Source: Lingula anatina (lineage: Eukaryota > Brachiopoda > Lingulata > Lingulida > Lingulidae). From it: DNA of 59,607 bases. The stretch spans positions 72,120 to 131,726 of the forward strand of contig NW_019776039.1 of the NCBI RefSeq assembly GCF_001039355.2, read 5' to 3'. Every line of letters begins with the position of its first letter. The first letter of the stretch is position 1. Positions 49,889 through 59,607 of the stretch are shown piece after piece. Position numbers and translations under genes: made by a program. The notes under the pieces were generated by a model. It was given only the letters and a program-made list of their open reading frames with translations. It did no database searches and was not told where the DNA came from.

Positions 49889-52800
49889 TTAGAGTTTTGG
49901 AAACTCAACAAATGTGGAAAGCATGTGTTCCACTTGATACTCTGGGTTGTCGACGCCATATTTCTTACATATTGCCAACAGCTTTCTCTTCGCATCACTT
50001 ACTGATTCTCCTTTTACGGCTATCTGACATAATTCCTTTTCGTGAACTCTTTCATCCTCTACAGGCGGGCTAATGTCGAAGAATATTATTTCTCCCCGCT
50101 CGTGAGCTTCGACAAGGATATCTGGCGTAGCAACTCCCGGTCGTGTCAGCACTTTGGCGTGAGCTGTTTGGAAACACGTAACCCCCATGAGTTGGCAAGA
50201 AGGCTCTAGCGGTTGGACGCACGGTTGAATCCCACACGCGATCAGAAAATTTTGGAAAAGGATGTCCACTTCGTAGATAATCCGTATCCAATTGCGATAG
50301 AACACCGAAGACACCCGCCCATTTATCTCTATCAGTTTTGGTCCCGTAGGAGTCGTTTTAAACTCAACGCTAAAGACACCGTCGGTGACACCAATTGCGG
50401 TAAGACATTGGGACGTTGCTGTAACTAGCTGCTGTTGCTTATCAAGGGGTAAACACGAGGGCATACATGCTGTAGTCTCAAAGAACAGTGGGAGGCGTGA
50501 AGGACCACAATCTGAGATGAATGCCGCTATAAGTTTGCCCCTAAAGACGACCACTTCTACTCCGTGTTTGATTCCTTGTGCATATTCAGCTAAGTGCATT
50601 TCGTTTCCGTGATTCATCCCGAAACATATTTCCTCCGACATCCTAAGGATATTCTGGGTGCTTATAAAGCGCTTCATACAATCTTTCTCGTCCTTGACTA
50701 AGGCTATTCCAAAGGAACAACACCCGTACTCTGGCTTCAAAAGGGCGGGGTATTGGATAAGGTTTGACGAGCCCGTCACATCCCCGGGTTGGTTAATTTC
50801 GAGAGTTTTGATGGCAAACAGAGAGGGGTTGGGCAAAAAAGGGATTTTGTTTCTAGAGCTTTCTTCTTCTAAAGCTCTTTGGGTGAGGCTTTTCTTCTTG
50901 GATATCCTTGCGACCTCAGGTGAACTTCCGATCATGCGCAGTGCCTTGCACACCAGTGACGCCAATGGAACGTAATCTTCCACCACGGTCATGCAGCCGT
51001 CTATGGCTAGATTATGTGCACGTACTATTTGAACAATCTTCTCCGTATTGTCGTCATCATGGGTGTGGTCTCCTATATCACACTGAATAAACTTGTGAAC
51101 TCTTTTAGCCGCACTGTGATTGGGATTTGGATCGATCAAAACTATCTAAAATATTAGACCGAAGCACATATAAACAGCATGCACCTCAAACAATTGAGGG
51201 GTTACCCCTATAGGTAAGGACAAATTCCACATATATTGTCAAATGTCTACCATTGAATAAAGTGTCATGCTTTACAAAGTATTATAAACAATGCATTTCG
51301 AAAATTAATAAACCTCGGTAGGCTAACATAGATCTTTAATAAAACATTGTGAATACAGAGACAAAATGTACAAATCATGTACATGTATAATCGATTAAGT
51401 CTATAATAGCATCTGTTAGGTAAATGAGGTTTCATTCGCCCGAATGATTGATAAAAAAACCTTTCCATTAAAAAATTTACCTTAATATCATATTCTTCCC
51501 CGGCTTCCCAAACAAAGTTTTCTGCGGCGCCTATGAGAAGAATTTTCTTTCCTCGCAGAAGGAATCTCTGACTACGGTTCACCATGGTTGCCACTAGGGG
51601 TCGTAGACTACTCCCAAGCTTGACAGGGTTTTGAGACTCGTAGATCTGCGTGTTCGCGATGGCTTTCCTGCTGTTATTGATACTTATAGCCACGGCGTCG
51701 TAACTGCCGTCTTCCTTTTGGGTCAGGATAAAATTGACACCTACAAAAAATCCCAGCTTTTAATAGGCAATATCTTACATGGAATTGGACCACGTAGACA
51801 GCGTTTTCGTAATTGCATGGTCAAAGATGTACCCACCTTTTAAGACGGTACGCAAATTGATATTACTCGTTTTGCAGATAAACACTTTTTTCTTAATTTG
51901 CGACACAAATGCTTTGTGGTGTGTTATGACTTATGCCTTTAGAGCAAGCGAGCCAGTTTATCGCACATTCCATTTATTTCAATGTATGAAGAATATCATC
52001 CAGAAGGTAAATTGTACTTCTCATCTCATTGAAAACAAGACATAAAAACCTACCTACCTTCTTCAAGGGATATATACATAAGTAACATACCTAAAACACT
52101 TGTACTTGCAAATAATGCCCCGCGTTCTTCTTTGTTCATGTTGTTTTCGTACCTCATCCACCTTTCAAGAATGGTCTCCGCTTTTTCCTTGACCACTGAC
52201 TTTATCTGAATGTCATATTATTTGTCAATTTTAACACGTAGCAGATGCACGATAATTTGGATCGGTAAAATTTATTTCCATATCTATCAATCATAATGAG
52301 AAAAATATTTGTCATGCTTTATTCTTCGACAACGAAATGGAATTTCAAAAAATCAAATAAAATGGATATGAAATTAAATGAAACGATGACCTTATAAACC
52401 TTTGTGACCTTGACCCCACTCCAGTATAAAATACTACGAGGAGACAGAGTTTAATTGTGCTGTCTACTTTTTCAAGGAAACAATAAAATTTTATCATGTT
52501 TGTTGACTTAAGACTCTGCACCGAAACGTTTCTTTTTTTTTTTTTTTAGANTTCAAGGGATATATACATACCTAAAACACTTTTACTTGCGGATAATGCC
52601 CCGCGTTCTTCTTTGTTCATGTTGTTTTCGTACCTCATCCACCTTTCAAGAATGGTCTCCGCTTTTTCCTTGACCACTGACTTTATCTGAATGTCATATT
52701 ATTTGTCAATTTTAACACGTAGCAGATGCACGATAATTTGGATCGGTAAAATTTATTTCCATATCTATCAATCATAATGAGAAAAATATTTGTCATGCTT

Positions 52801-54876
52801 TATTCTTCGACAACGAAATGGAATTTCAAAAAATCAAATAAAATGGATATGAAATTAAATGAAACGATGACCTTATAAACCTTTGTGACCTTGACCCCAC
52901 TCCAGTATAAAATACTACGAGGAGACAGAGTTTAATTGTGCTGTCTACTTTTTCAAGGAAACAATAAAATTTTATCATGTTTGTTGACTTAAGACTCTGC
53001 ACCGAAACGTTTCTTTTTTTTTTTTTAGATTTATTCAGTTTCAGTTTGTTTTTGTTTACCGACGAATGCCATTATAAGAATTCCCAGAATGTTGATAATT
53101 TTCTAAAAATGATATTTTAAAAGGTTTTATGTAAGAAAAATACTCTAATAAAGTTATCAACGTCAGGGCTCCCTTAAAAAAGATGCTTCCCTGTATTAAG
53201 CCCAAAAGGGGGTCTGGTTAATTCGATACATGTTATCTCAGACATGAAGTATGGCTCATCTCAGACCTTTATGTATAGAAAACAAATGGATTAAGATGGT
53301 TCTATAGGGTATTGGGCAAAAAAGAAAAACACTTACATCTGATAGCCCCCACCCCACCCCACCCCGCTTCCCATCCCACCCCACCCAAAAAATGCTAGAA
53401 AGTATCATGAGGTGTAATGATGTTAAATAATTAAAAAATGAATAATGTCCAGATAGCTCTACCTCTCCCCATGTACATTTACCTTCTTAATTTTGGCTCC
53501 ATCTTGTAACCCCCACTGAATTAAAAAGCTTTCCAATGACAACGGAAATGTATTGGTACAATGGAGCGTCATGTCTGCATGGCCAACGCCGCAGACGATA
53601 TCTGAAACCAGCTGATTCCCGTCAGGAGTGGAGCAGACGACAGCTCGAATTGTGCTGGACAGCGGCTTGGTCTCGATACCGACTGAAACAAATAACAGAA
53701 AATTAAAAATGCAAAGATGTAAACAAGCCTTGGTTATAACAAAGCAGACTGCCAGAAGCAGCCAGCTCAGAGCACATAAACTAATAAAGCCATCCTAAAT
53801 ATTGTAGAATATATTGAAGAGTGCCATTTTAAGAGCTCGCAAGTGAGACAGCGTTTTTATATTTGAATGAAATTACAAATGAATAATATTCAAAATTAAT
53901 TTTAATTTTAAAAAACATCCTAATCCTAATTTTTACACATGACGGTCGCCATCCTCTGTTGAACAAAGGGGGATACAGCGTAAAAAGGAAAAAGAGAAGA
54001 ATTATTTATGTTGTAAATGCTACTGTGTCTAAAACCTCACAATATATACCTGCGCGTTCTTCATAATCCCGGCAAGGAACTGGCAATGGCTTAGCGGTCT
54101 CACAGAATGACTCCACAACAACACTCCCTTGCATCTCCGCCTCTTCCAAGGCCATCAGCGTCTGCCACACAGCGCTGTAAACGCCCGCTACGTCTTTGGT
54201 AGAATAATACAACGTTTTAGGTGATCCTGACCCTGGCGCTTTCACGACTACCTTCAGTTGAAAAATATAAATAACCTAACTAAATACAGCAGTTGTCAAT
54301 TATCGCCTTCATCAAGATTCAGCGGTAAGTTAAACACAGCGGAATTATATTGTTTTACATTTTATACTATACTTTGTATGATTTTTGTACAACACAAAAC
54401 AAAAGATATTAAATAACATTATATTCCAGTTGCAGTGAAATTAAATAAAATGCCATTGACTTACTATTCAAAATTTATGATTTTGTGAAATGTCAGTACA
54501 GTTTCGTCATCCAACCTATACGAAAATAAATACCTTTTTAAAAAAATAGATACCTTTTTTATCCCTTTATTCGACATAGAACCCATAAAAACACCTAGCT
54601 CCTTCGTGATCGTCGCTTCGCTCTCTCGTACATCTTCAAGTGGGATCACAAATATACTGTGTGTTCCAGGATTGTAGGATATTCTTGGTCTGTACGAGAA
54701 TGCCAGGGTGTCAGGATAGGCTACGCCAGCGTCCGCTGTCAGAACGCGCGTGACAATTCGATTATCTAAACGCCGCGCTAACTTCTCTGTGACTCCCACT
54801 GGGCATACTAAATCCATCTCGAAATCCAGATTATTGGCAACGCACAAGTTTTCACCTACCAAAAGAGATGTTTTCA

Positions 54877-54925
<49 letters not shown>

Positions 54926-56064
54926 AAGAGGGAGAGAGGGAGAGGGCTACTTATACACTGTGCAGTTATGTTATCTAATTATTGTGTTTATTAAAGAATT
55001 GATTTATACATGATAAATGAGTAGAAATTAAAGGACATTGATATGTATGCACTGTGTATAAGTATGTATGCACTGTACACTATATGTAAATATATTAGAA
55101 TTACCCGTGGAAAGGTTCATCAAGTAAGTGACACGGCGAGGTGGGTTGAAAATGTCCAAAAATGTTCTACCACAAGAGTCAAATGTAACAGCCTTGTGTA
55201 CTCGTAAAGTTTGCAGATCTCCTTGAGTATTGGAACTGTTGGAGGGTTCTTTCTGAAGCCATGCTGAAGAGGGTACCAGTAACAAACCACCAGGACACTG
55301 CTTCCCGCCTTCTACACACAAGCTGAGGCAGGTGAATGGTTCCCCCACCACCACCATTGTGATCTCTTCAATCGTTGAATGTGGTCGTGGATTCTGGAAA
55401 TATATGAGATCTTCTTTACAGCAAGCACATTGTTCTCCAAATTTTGAATATAACTGCCTTATAAAACCTTGTGGCTTGATTTCTGATTAGACTGGTAGGG
55501 GCCTATGGACCCATTACAATGCTACTTCATGAGCAATAAAACTAAGGCTCTATTCCCATAGATTTCAGATCGATCTATCCCCGCGGGGAGTCTCACTAGA
55601 TTACTTTCAGATAATCCGACTTAAATGTCCGTCCCGCCTACTACAAGCTTTAAGGGGGTAATTAACTTTCGTGTCCGCCCGGCTGACAGCTATTTAGCGT
55701 GAACCCCCAGGGAGTTAGGTCGATCCAAAGTAGGTCGATCTAATCTATGGAAATGGGGTGCAAAATTACAAAGGAAATAACATCTTCAATAATACAATGG
55801 GTTGTTAAAATATCGAATTATTCATATTCAACCATTTTTTTTTATTTTTACATAAAACGGGTATGAATAGGCTCATTTCTTAAATAAACACACAATTTGT
55901 TGACAGACAAAAGTCAGTGAAGAAAACGATTCCTTTTTAAATTTGAAGTAAATCACCTTCGTTCTGTCTTCGGTTTCCGGCAAGTCGTAATGCCTCAGTC
56001 CTCTCTGCAATCGTTGCCAGAACTGGTTTGTTGGGTTTCCGTCAGTTTCAGGGCACTGGTCCAT
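49889..56064 (-). CDS. CARNS1: Carnosine synthase, ATP-grasp ligase
   Basis: Eight exons on the minus strand close to 910 aa: 56064-55957, 55393-55105, 54855-54554, 54251-54050, 53682-53483, 52205-52091, 51740-51481, 51145-49889. CARNS1 joins beta-alanine (or GABA) to L-histidine using ATP. Visible: N-terminal GEPFTCLSLCVEGG and QCPGGLLLVPSSAWL, FNPPRRVTYLMN, and DAGVAYPDTLAFSY, all characteristic of CARNS1. The C-terminal ATP-grasp has YPALLKPEYGCCSFGIALV (ATP-binding Lys629), LAEYAQGIKHGVEVVVF, AAFISDCGPSRLP, ETTACMPSCL, GVFSVEFK (Glu753) and LIEINGR (765-769). The usual EINPR is EINGR here. Length fits the vertebrate enzyme (about 830-950 aa). Two artefact-like duplications overlap it: exon 6 at 52572-52686 and exon 1 at 57383-57490. 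Confidence 0.93.
52062..53031. repeat. Duplicate of CARNS1 exon 6 region joined by one N (52062-52550 and 52552-53031)
   Basis: Both blocks run from TTCAAGGGATATATACATA to the poly-T after ACCGAAACG. The N at 52551 lies exactly between them. The second copy lacks a few bases before the exon and has substitutions in it, changing the last residues of the exon copy (FASTSVL to SASKSVL). This fits two haplotypes joined end to end. Confidence 0.85.
54893..54943. repeat. TA then GA microsatellite in CARNS1 intron 2
   Basis: A short TA run followed by about fifteen GA units and imperfect GGGAGA repeats. Confidence 0.85.
55557..55748. mobile_element. Foldback MITE, GATC-terminus family, copy 2
   Basis: Termini CCATAGATTTCAGATCGATC and GATCTAATCTATGG are inverted. 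An inner GGGGAGT/ACCCCCAGGG-like pair is also present. Interior blocks match the element at 33640-33806 in order. It lies in CARNS1 intron 1. Confidence 0.72.
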
Positions 56065-56107
56065 TTTCTCGCGCTTTTCTTTCAGTTGAGATTTTGATTT
56101 TTGAAAG

Positions 56108-56108
56108 A

Positions 56109-56158
<50 letters not shown>

Positions 56159-56166
56159 TGATGATG
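56108..56166. repeat. AAT/ATG trinucleotide microsatellite upstream of CARNS1
   Basis: About sixteen AAT units followed by GATGATGATGA. The corresponding run near 57535-57560 is much shorter. It lies about 45 bases upstream of the CARNS1 start codon, in the probable leader or promoter. Confidence 0.9.
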
Positions 56167-56865
56167 AAGAAACGGCGTGTGCGGTTTTTACATTATCCAC
56201 AAAAAAGTCACATATTTTTTTGATCGAGCAACATAATTTTATAAATGTTTGAGTTAAATGGTATCCTTTTTTCCAGTCAAACGTAATATAGACGGTTTTT
56301 TCTCGCAGGAAGTCATGATATGTGAAGGCTTGGGCATTGCGATGATCTAAGGCTCAGAATGAAATACTATATAGGGAACTACATTAGATACGCTGCCGAT
56401 ATCGCTTTGAGGTCTGAATGGGGAAAGATAAGCTTTGCAGGCTGGAAAAAAGTGGCTCGGAGACATAATAAAACGCGTGCGGGATCCCTTGAATTTCAAC
56501 GCGCCGTGTGAGGGTCAGTCCATTAATTAGTGAGCATCTCACTCAAATCAGCGACAGGTATTTTATATGATTTTTATATACTTGATTAATATCACTCATA
56601 AATTACAATTGATTTATTTCCATACTGGGTAATACTGGAGTATAAAACAGAATATAACGGCCAATTATCACACAAACTGTGGGTGTCACTGGCGTGCCTT
56701 ACTTGCTTAATTTTTTTGTGGAAAAAATTATAGCAGTAAATTGTAAACCGAAAAGGCGAGGCCAGACACGTGTTGACTTACTACTTTCACAAAAATGAGA
56801 CATTCGCCTTTGATGAAATGCATTGCATCCTTACCAGTTGGTATTGATATTAGTATCGTGAATAC

Positions 56866-57033
56866 GTTGTAATAGGAATGGTAGTCCGCTGAAAACCGTA
56901 GTTCCTTCTCCGTTACTTTTTATAGGGGACACTCGTTTCATATACTTATCCCAGTACTCAGACTAACCCTAACCTGTACTTATCATATGGGACCCAGAAC
57001 TTCCATTCCAAGGACTATCATTCCTGCCACAAC
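56866..57033. mobile_element. MITE, GGAATGG-terminus family, copy 3
   Basis: Left end GTTGTAATAGGAATGGTAGTC and right end GACTATCATTCCTGCCACAAC are inverted. The interior, read on the minus strand, matches copy 1 (CCATATGATAAGTACAGG, TTAGGGTTAGTCTGAGTAC). The equivalent copy at 58275-58442 lies in the duplicated block. Confidence 0.85.
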
Positions 57034-57382
57034 TGAGCGCTCTCATAAGGACGTTTTCTCCCAAAGGACGGATCGCATCGGGCATAATAACAAGGTAGAC
57101 AGAATGGATCACTTTTTTTATTAGAGGGGTTTAAACATTTTAAAGGGCAAGATAATTAGCTTTTCAGTATATGTTACGTTTAATCATAACAAGGCAGCAA
57201 AGCTGTCAAATGTACAGACAAAAAGCAGGAAATAACTATGCACAAAATAGGCTACTGTCAANTTTTTTTATTTTTACATAAAACGGGTATGAATAGGCTC
57301 ATTTCTTAAATAAACACACAATTTGTTGACAGACAAAAGTCAGTGAAGAAAACGATTTCTTTTTAAATTTGAAGTAAATCAC

Positions 57383-57490
57383 CTTCGTTCTGTCTTCGGT
57401 TTCCGGCAAGTCGTAATGCCTCAGTCCTCTCTGCAATCGTTGCCAGAACTGGTTTGTTGGGTTTCCGTCAGTTTCAGGGCACTGGTCCAT
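57383..57490 (-). pseudogene. Second copy of CARNS1 exon 1 (probable assembly duplicate)
   Basis: Same 36 codons as 56064-55957, from MDQCPETDGN to the AAG|GTGATTT donor. It lies in the second block of the near-identical duplication. If the duplication were real this could be an alternative first exon 1.4 kb upstream, but the position of the N suggests otherwise. Confidence 0.7.
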
Positions 57491-58274
57491 TTTCTCGCGC
57501 TTTTCTTTCAGTTGAGATTTTGATTTTTGAAAGAAATAATAATAATAATGATGATGATGAAGAAACGGCGTGTGCGGTTTTTACATTATCCACAAAAAAG
57601 TCACATATTTTTTTGATCGAGCAACATAATTTTATAAATGTACGTGTCGGCTAATGTTTGAGTTAAATGGTATCCTTTTTTCCAGTCAAACGTAATATAG
57701 ACGGTTTTTTCTCGCAGGAAGTCATGATATGTGAAGTCTTGGGCATTGCGATGATCTAAGGCTCAGAATGAAATACTATATAGGTAACTACATTAGATAC
57801 GCTGCCGATATCGCTTTGAGGTCTGAATGGGGAAAGATAAGCTTTGCAGGCTGAAAAAAAGTGGCTCGGAGACATAATAAAACGCGTGCGGGATCCCTTG
57901 AATTTCAACTCGCCGTGTGAGGGTCAGTCCATTAATTAGTGAGCATCTCACTCAAATCAGCGACAGGTATTTTATATGATTTTTATATACCTGATTAATA
58001 TCACTCATAAATTACAATTGATTTATTTCCATACTGGGTAATACTGGAGTATAAAACAGAATATAACGGCCAATTATCACACAAACTGTGGGTGTCACTG
58101 GCGTGCCTTACTTGCTTAATTTTTTTGTGGAAAAAATTATAGCAGTAAATTGTAAACCGAAAAGGCGAGGCCAGACACGTGTTGACTTACTACTTTCACA
58201 AAAATGAGACATTCGCCTTTGATGAAATGCATTGCATCCTTACCAGTTGGCATTGATATTAGTATCGTGAATAC

Positions 58275-58442
58275 GTTGTAATAGGAATGGTAGTCCGCTG
58301 AAAACCGTAGTTCCTTCTCCGTTACTTTTTATAGGGGACACTCGTTTCATATACTAATCCCAGTACTCAGACTAACCCTAACCTGTACTTATCATATGGG
58401 ACCCAGAACTTCCATTCCAAGGACTACCATTCCTGCCACAAC
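58275..58442. mobile_element. MITE, GGAATGG-terminus family, copy 4 (in duplicate block)
   Basis: Same element as 56866-57033 with a few substitutions, in the second block of the 55838-58608 duplication. Probably the other haplotype of the same insertion. Confidence 0.8.
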
Positions 58443-59607
58443 TGAGCGCTCTCATAAGGACGTTTTCTCCCAAAGGACGGATCGCATCGGGCATAATAAC
58501 AAGTTCAAACAAGGTAGACAGAATGGATCACTTTTTTTATTAGAGGGGTTTAAACATTTTAAAGGGCAAGATAATTAGCTTTTCAGTATATGTTACGTTT
58601 AATCATAATAAAAACAACGACAAAGGGTTGGGAGTCCTACCTGACACTGTTTCTGATTTATGGCTGACGTGGTTAAAAGTGGGGGATAGTTAGACCCCCT
58701 TTTCTCCGGTGCTTATGATATATGGTGTCGAGTTTCATCTGCTTTTAAGTCATTTGCAGTCTGTCTCAGATGAAGGGGGTGTGAGACAAATCTTTGTTCA
58801 GTTTGCATAATTGCTAACTGGATTTCGACACGTACATGTACGTGCATCCATATACATAAATTATACAAATTGCGAGACTTTTTTATAGCTACCAGCAACA
58901 AATAGGAAAAAATGATGCTATTTAACACCTCGTCTGCTTCATGGGAACGAAGATATGAAACCACTTTGCGCCGGTATCAGACATTTAACATGACCTGCTT
59001 CTGACACCCTTAATAACGTGCACGTGCTTCAGACACCTGGGAGCCAATTTTTAGGGAAAAAACTATATCAGTATATTGTAAGCCGAGAAGGACACATTTG
59101 TTGACTTACAATTTCACAAAAATGAGACAGACGCCTTTGTTGAAATGCATTGCATCCTTACCAGTTGATATTGATACTCGTATTGTGAATGCGTGTTAAT
59201 TATAACAGGAATAGTAGTCCGCTAGGAACTGTAGTCCGTTCCCCATTACTTTGTACAGGTGACATACTGTCCTCCTTGTAACACCGGCTACAAAACTGCA
59301 ATCACTTAATGTGCGCTACTAGTAATTTGTTCCACCACACTGGGCTTCCGACAGCTTGGATAACGAATTTTAGTGCGGACAGTATACTCGTGAACCATGA
59401 GAAAATTGCAACACTTTTTTTTTTTTTTTTTTTTTTTGCCCTGAATTTCTTTGAAGTCTCCTAAGCAACATACTAATAGTCTAGAAGGATCCCTGCATGG
59501 GTAACACGAAGCAACCAAAATGACCGCCAATAATCCTAGACATAAACGCCCTATTTAATCTCATTAACCTTTTTAGTCCAAATTTGCAGAAGAAATCTAT
59601 GTGCATT

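Larger units (their letters stand above)
55838..58608. repeat. 1.35-kb duplication joined near one N (55838-57191 and 57264-58608)
   Basis: The copies match from TTTTTATTTTTACATAAAACG through the first CARNS1 exon and its upstream region to ACGTTTAATCATAA. They differ in the length of an AAT microsatellite (about 16 units versus 5), a 13-base ACGTGTCGGCTAA-like insertion, a short AAGTTCAAAC indel and scattered substitutions. The N at 57262 sits between them after 70 unrelated bases. Looks like two haplotypes. Confidence 0.85.
56065..59607. other. Region upstream of CARNS1
   Basis: Apart from the duplicated block and its MITEs, no gene was found. At about 59045-59275 there is an older, more diverged copy of the sequence at 58128-58330 (TGTTGACTTAC, TTTCACAAAAATGAGACA, GAAATGCATTGCATCCTTACCAG, then a partial MITE GGAATAGTAGTCCGCT). 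A poly-T run lies at 59416-59437. Confidence 0.6.

Noticed and set aside
52572-52686. Second CARNS1 exon 6 as a mutually exclusive alternative exon
   Set aside because: It differs by only a few bases and its flanking introns are also copied, with an N at the exact joint, so an uncollapsed haplotype is the better explanation.
1-59607. tRNA or rRNA genes
   Set aside because: No A-box/B-box pair with a plausible cloverleaf and no conserved rRNA core was seen by eye; a covariance-model scan would be decisive.

Overview
This window is nuclear DNA from an animal, most likely a marine bilaterian invertebrate (lophotrochozoan such as a mollusc or brachiopod, or possibly an invertebrate deuterostome). 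The genes are split by GT-AG introns. The intergenic DNA is AT-rich and full of short terminal-inverted-repeat elements, microsatellites, a 5'-truncated RTE-type LINE and Tc1 relics. I cannot name the species from the sequence alone. Most entries in a simple open-reading-frame list are noise here, because exons are short. I rebuilt genes by chaining splice-compatible exons and checking that phases and total lengths close on a stop codon.

Layout, left to right: (1) 1-5336, repeat-rich DNA with Tc1/mariner relics. (2) 5337-12222 (+), a 15-exon tubulin-tyrosine-ligase-like glutamylase/glycylase-family gene (554 aa) that begins with a signal-peptide-like exon and lacks a family motif. (3) 12775-20540 (+), an NB-ARC/STAND NTPase gene. 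Its first exon occurs twice in near-identical 2.07-kb blocks separated by one N, probably an assembly artefact. The rebuilt protein (624 aa) has no N-terminal effector domain and no C-terminal repeat sensor, only a disordered tail. (4) 21347-24611 (-), a complete sorbitol-dehydrogenase-type gene (352 aa). (5) 27207-30390 (+), a complete oligoribonuclease/REXO2 gene (220 aa). (6) 34037-37742 (+), a second sorbitol-dehydrogenase-type gene (354 aa), flanked by direct repeats of its own 3' flank, with a decayed third copy at about 40360-40860. (7) 41919-44304 (-), a dead RTE-like LINE. (8) 45002-47036 (+), a three-exon secreted peptide-hormone precursor (134 aa) whose C-terminal cyclic peptide resembles elevenin. 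(9) 49889-56064 (-), an eight-exon carnosine synthase (CARNS1-type, 910 aa). (10) 56065-59607, repeats and a second artefact-like duplication that recopies the first CARNS1 exon.

The genes do not form a pathway. The window is a set of unrelated neighbours plus a small local family of sorbitol dehydrogenases in inverted and tandem arrangement. The most interesting items are the effector-less NB-ARC protein, the apparently secreted TTLL, the elevenin-like precursor, the sorbitol-dehydrogenase array with its dated transposon insertion (filled and empty site both present), and several small inverted-repeat transposon families. Three of the four single-N positions sit exactly between near-identical copies, so the copy number of anything near them should not be trusted.
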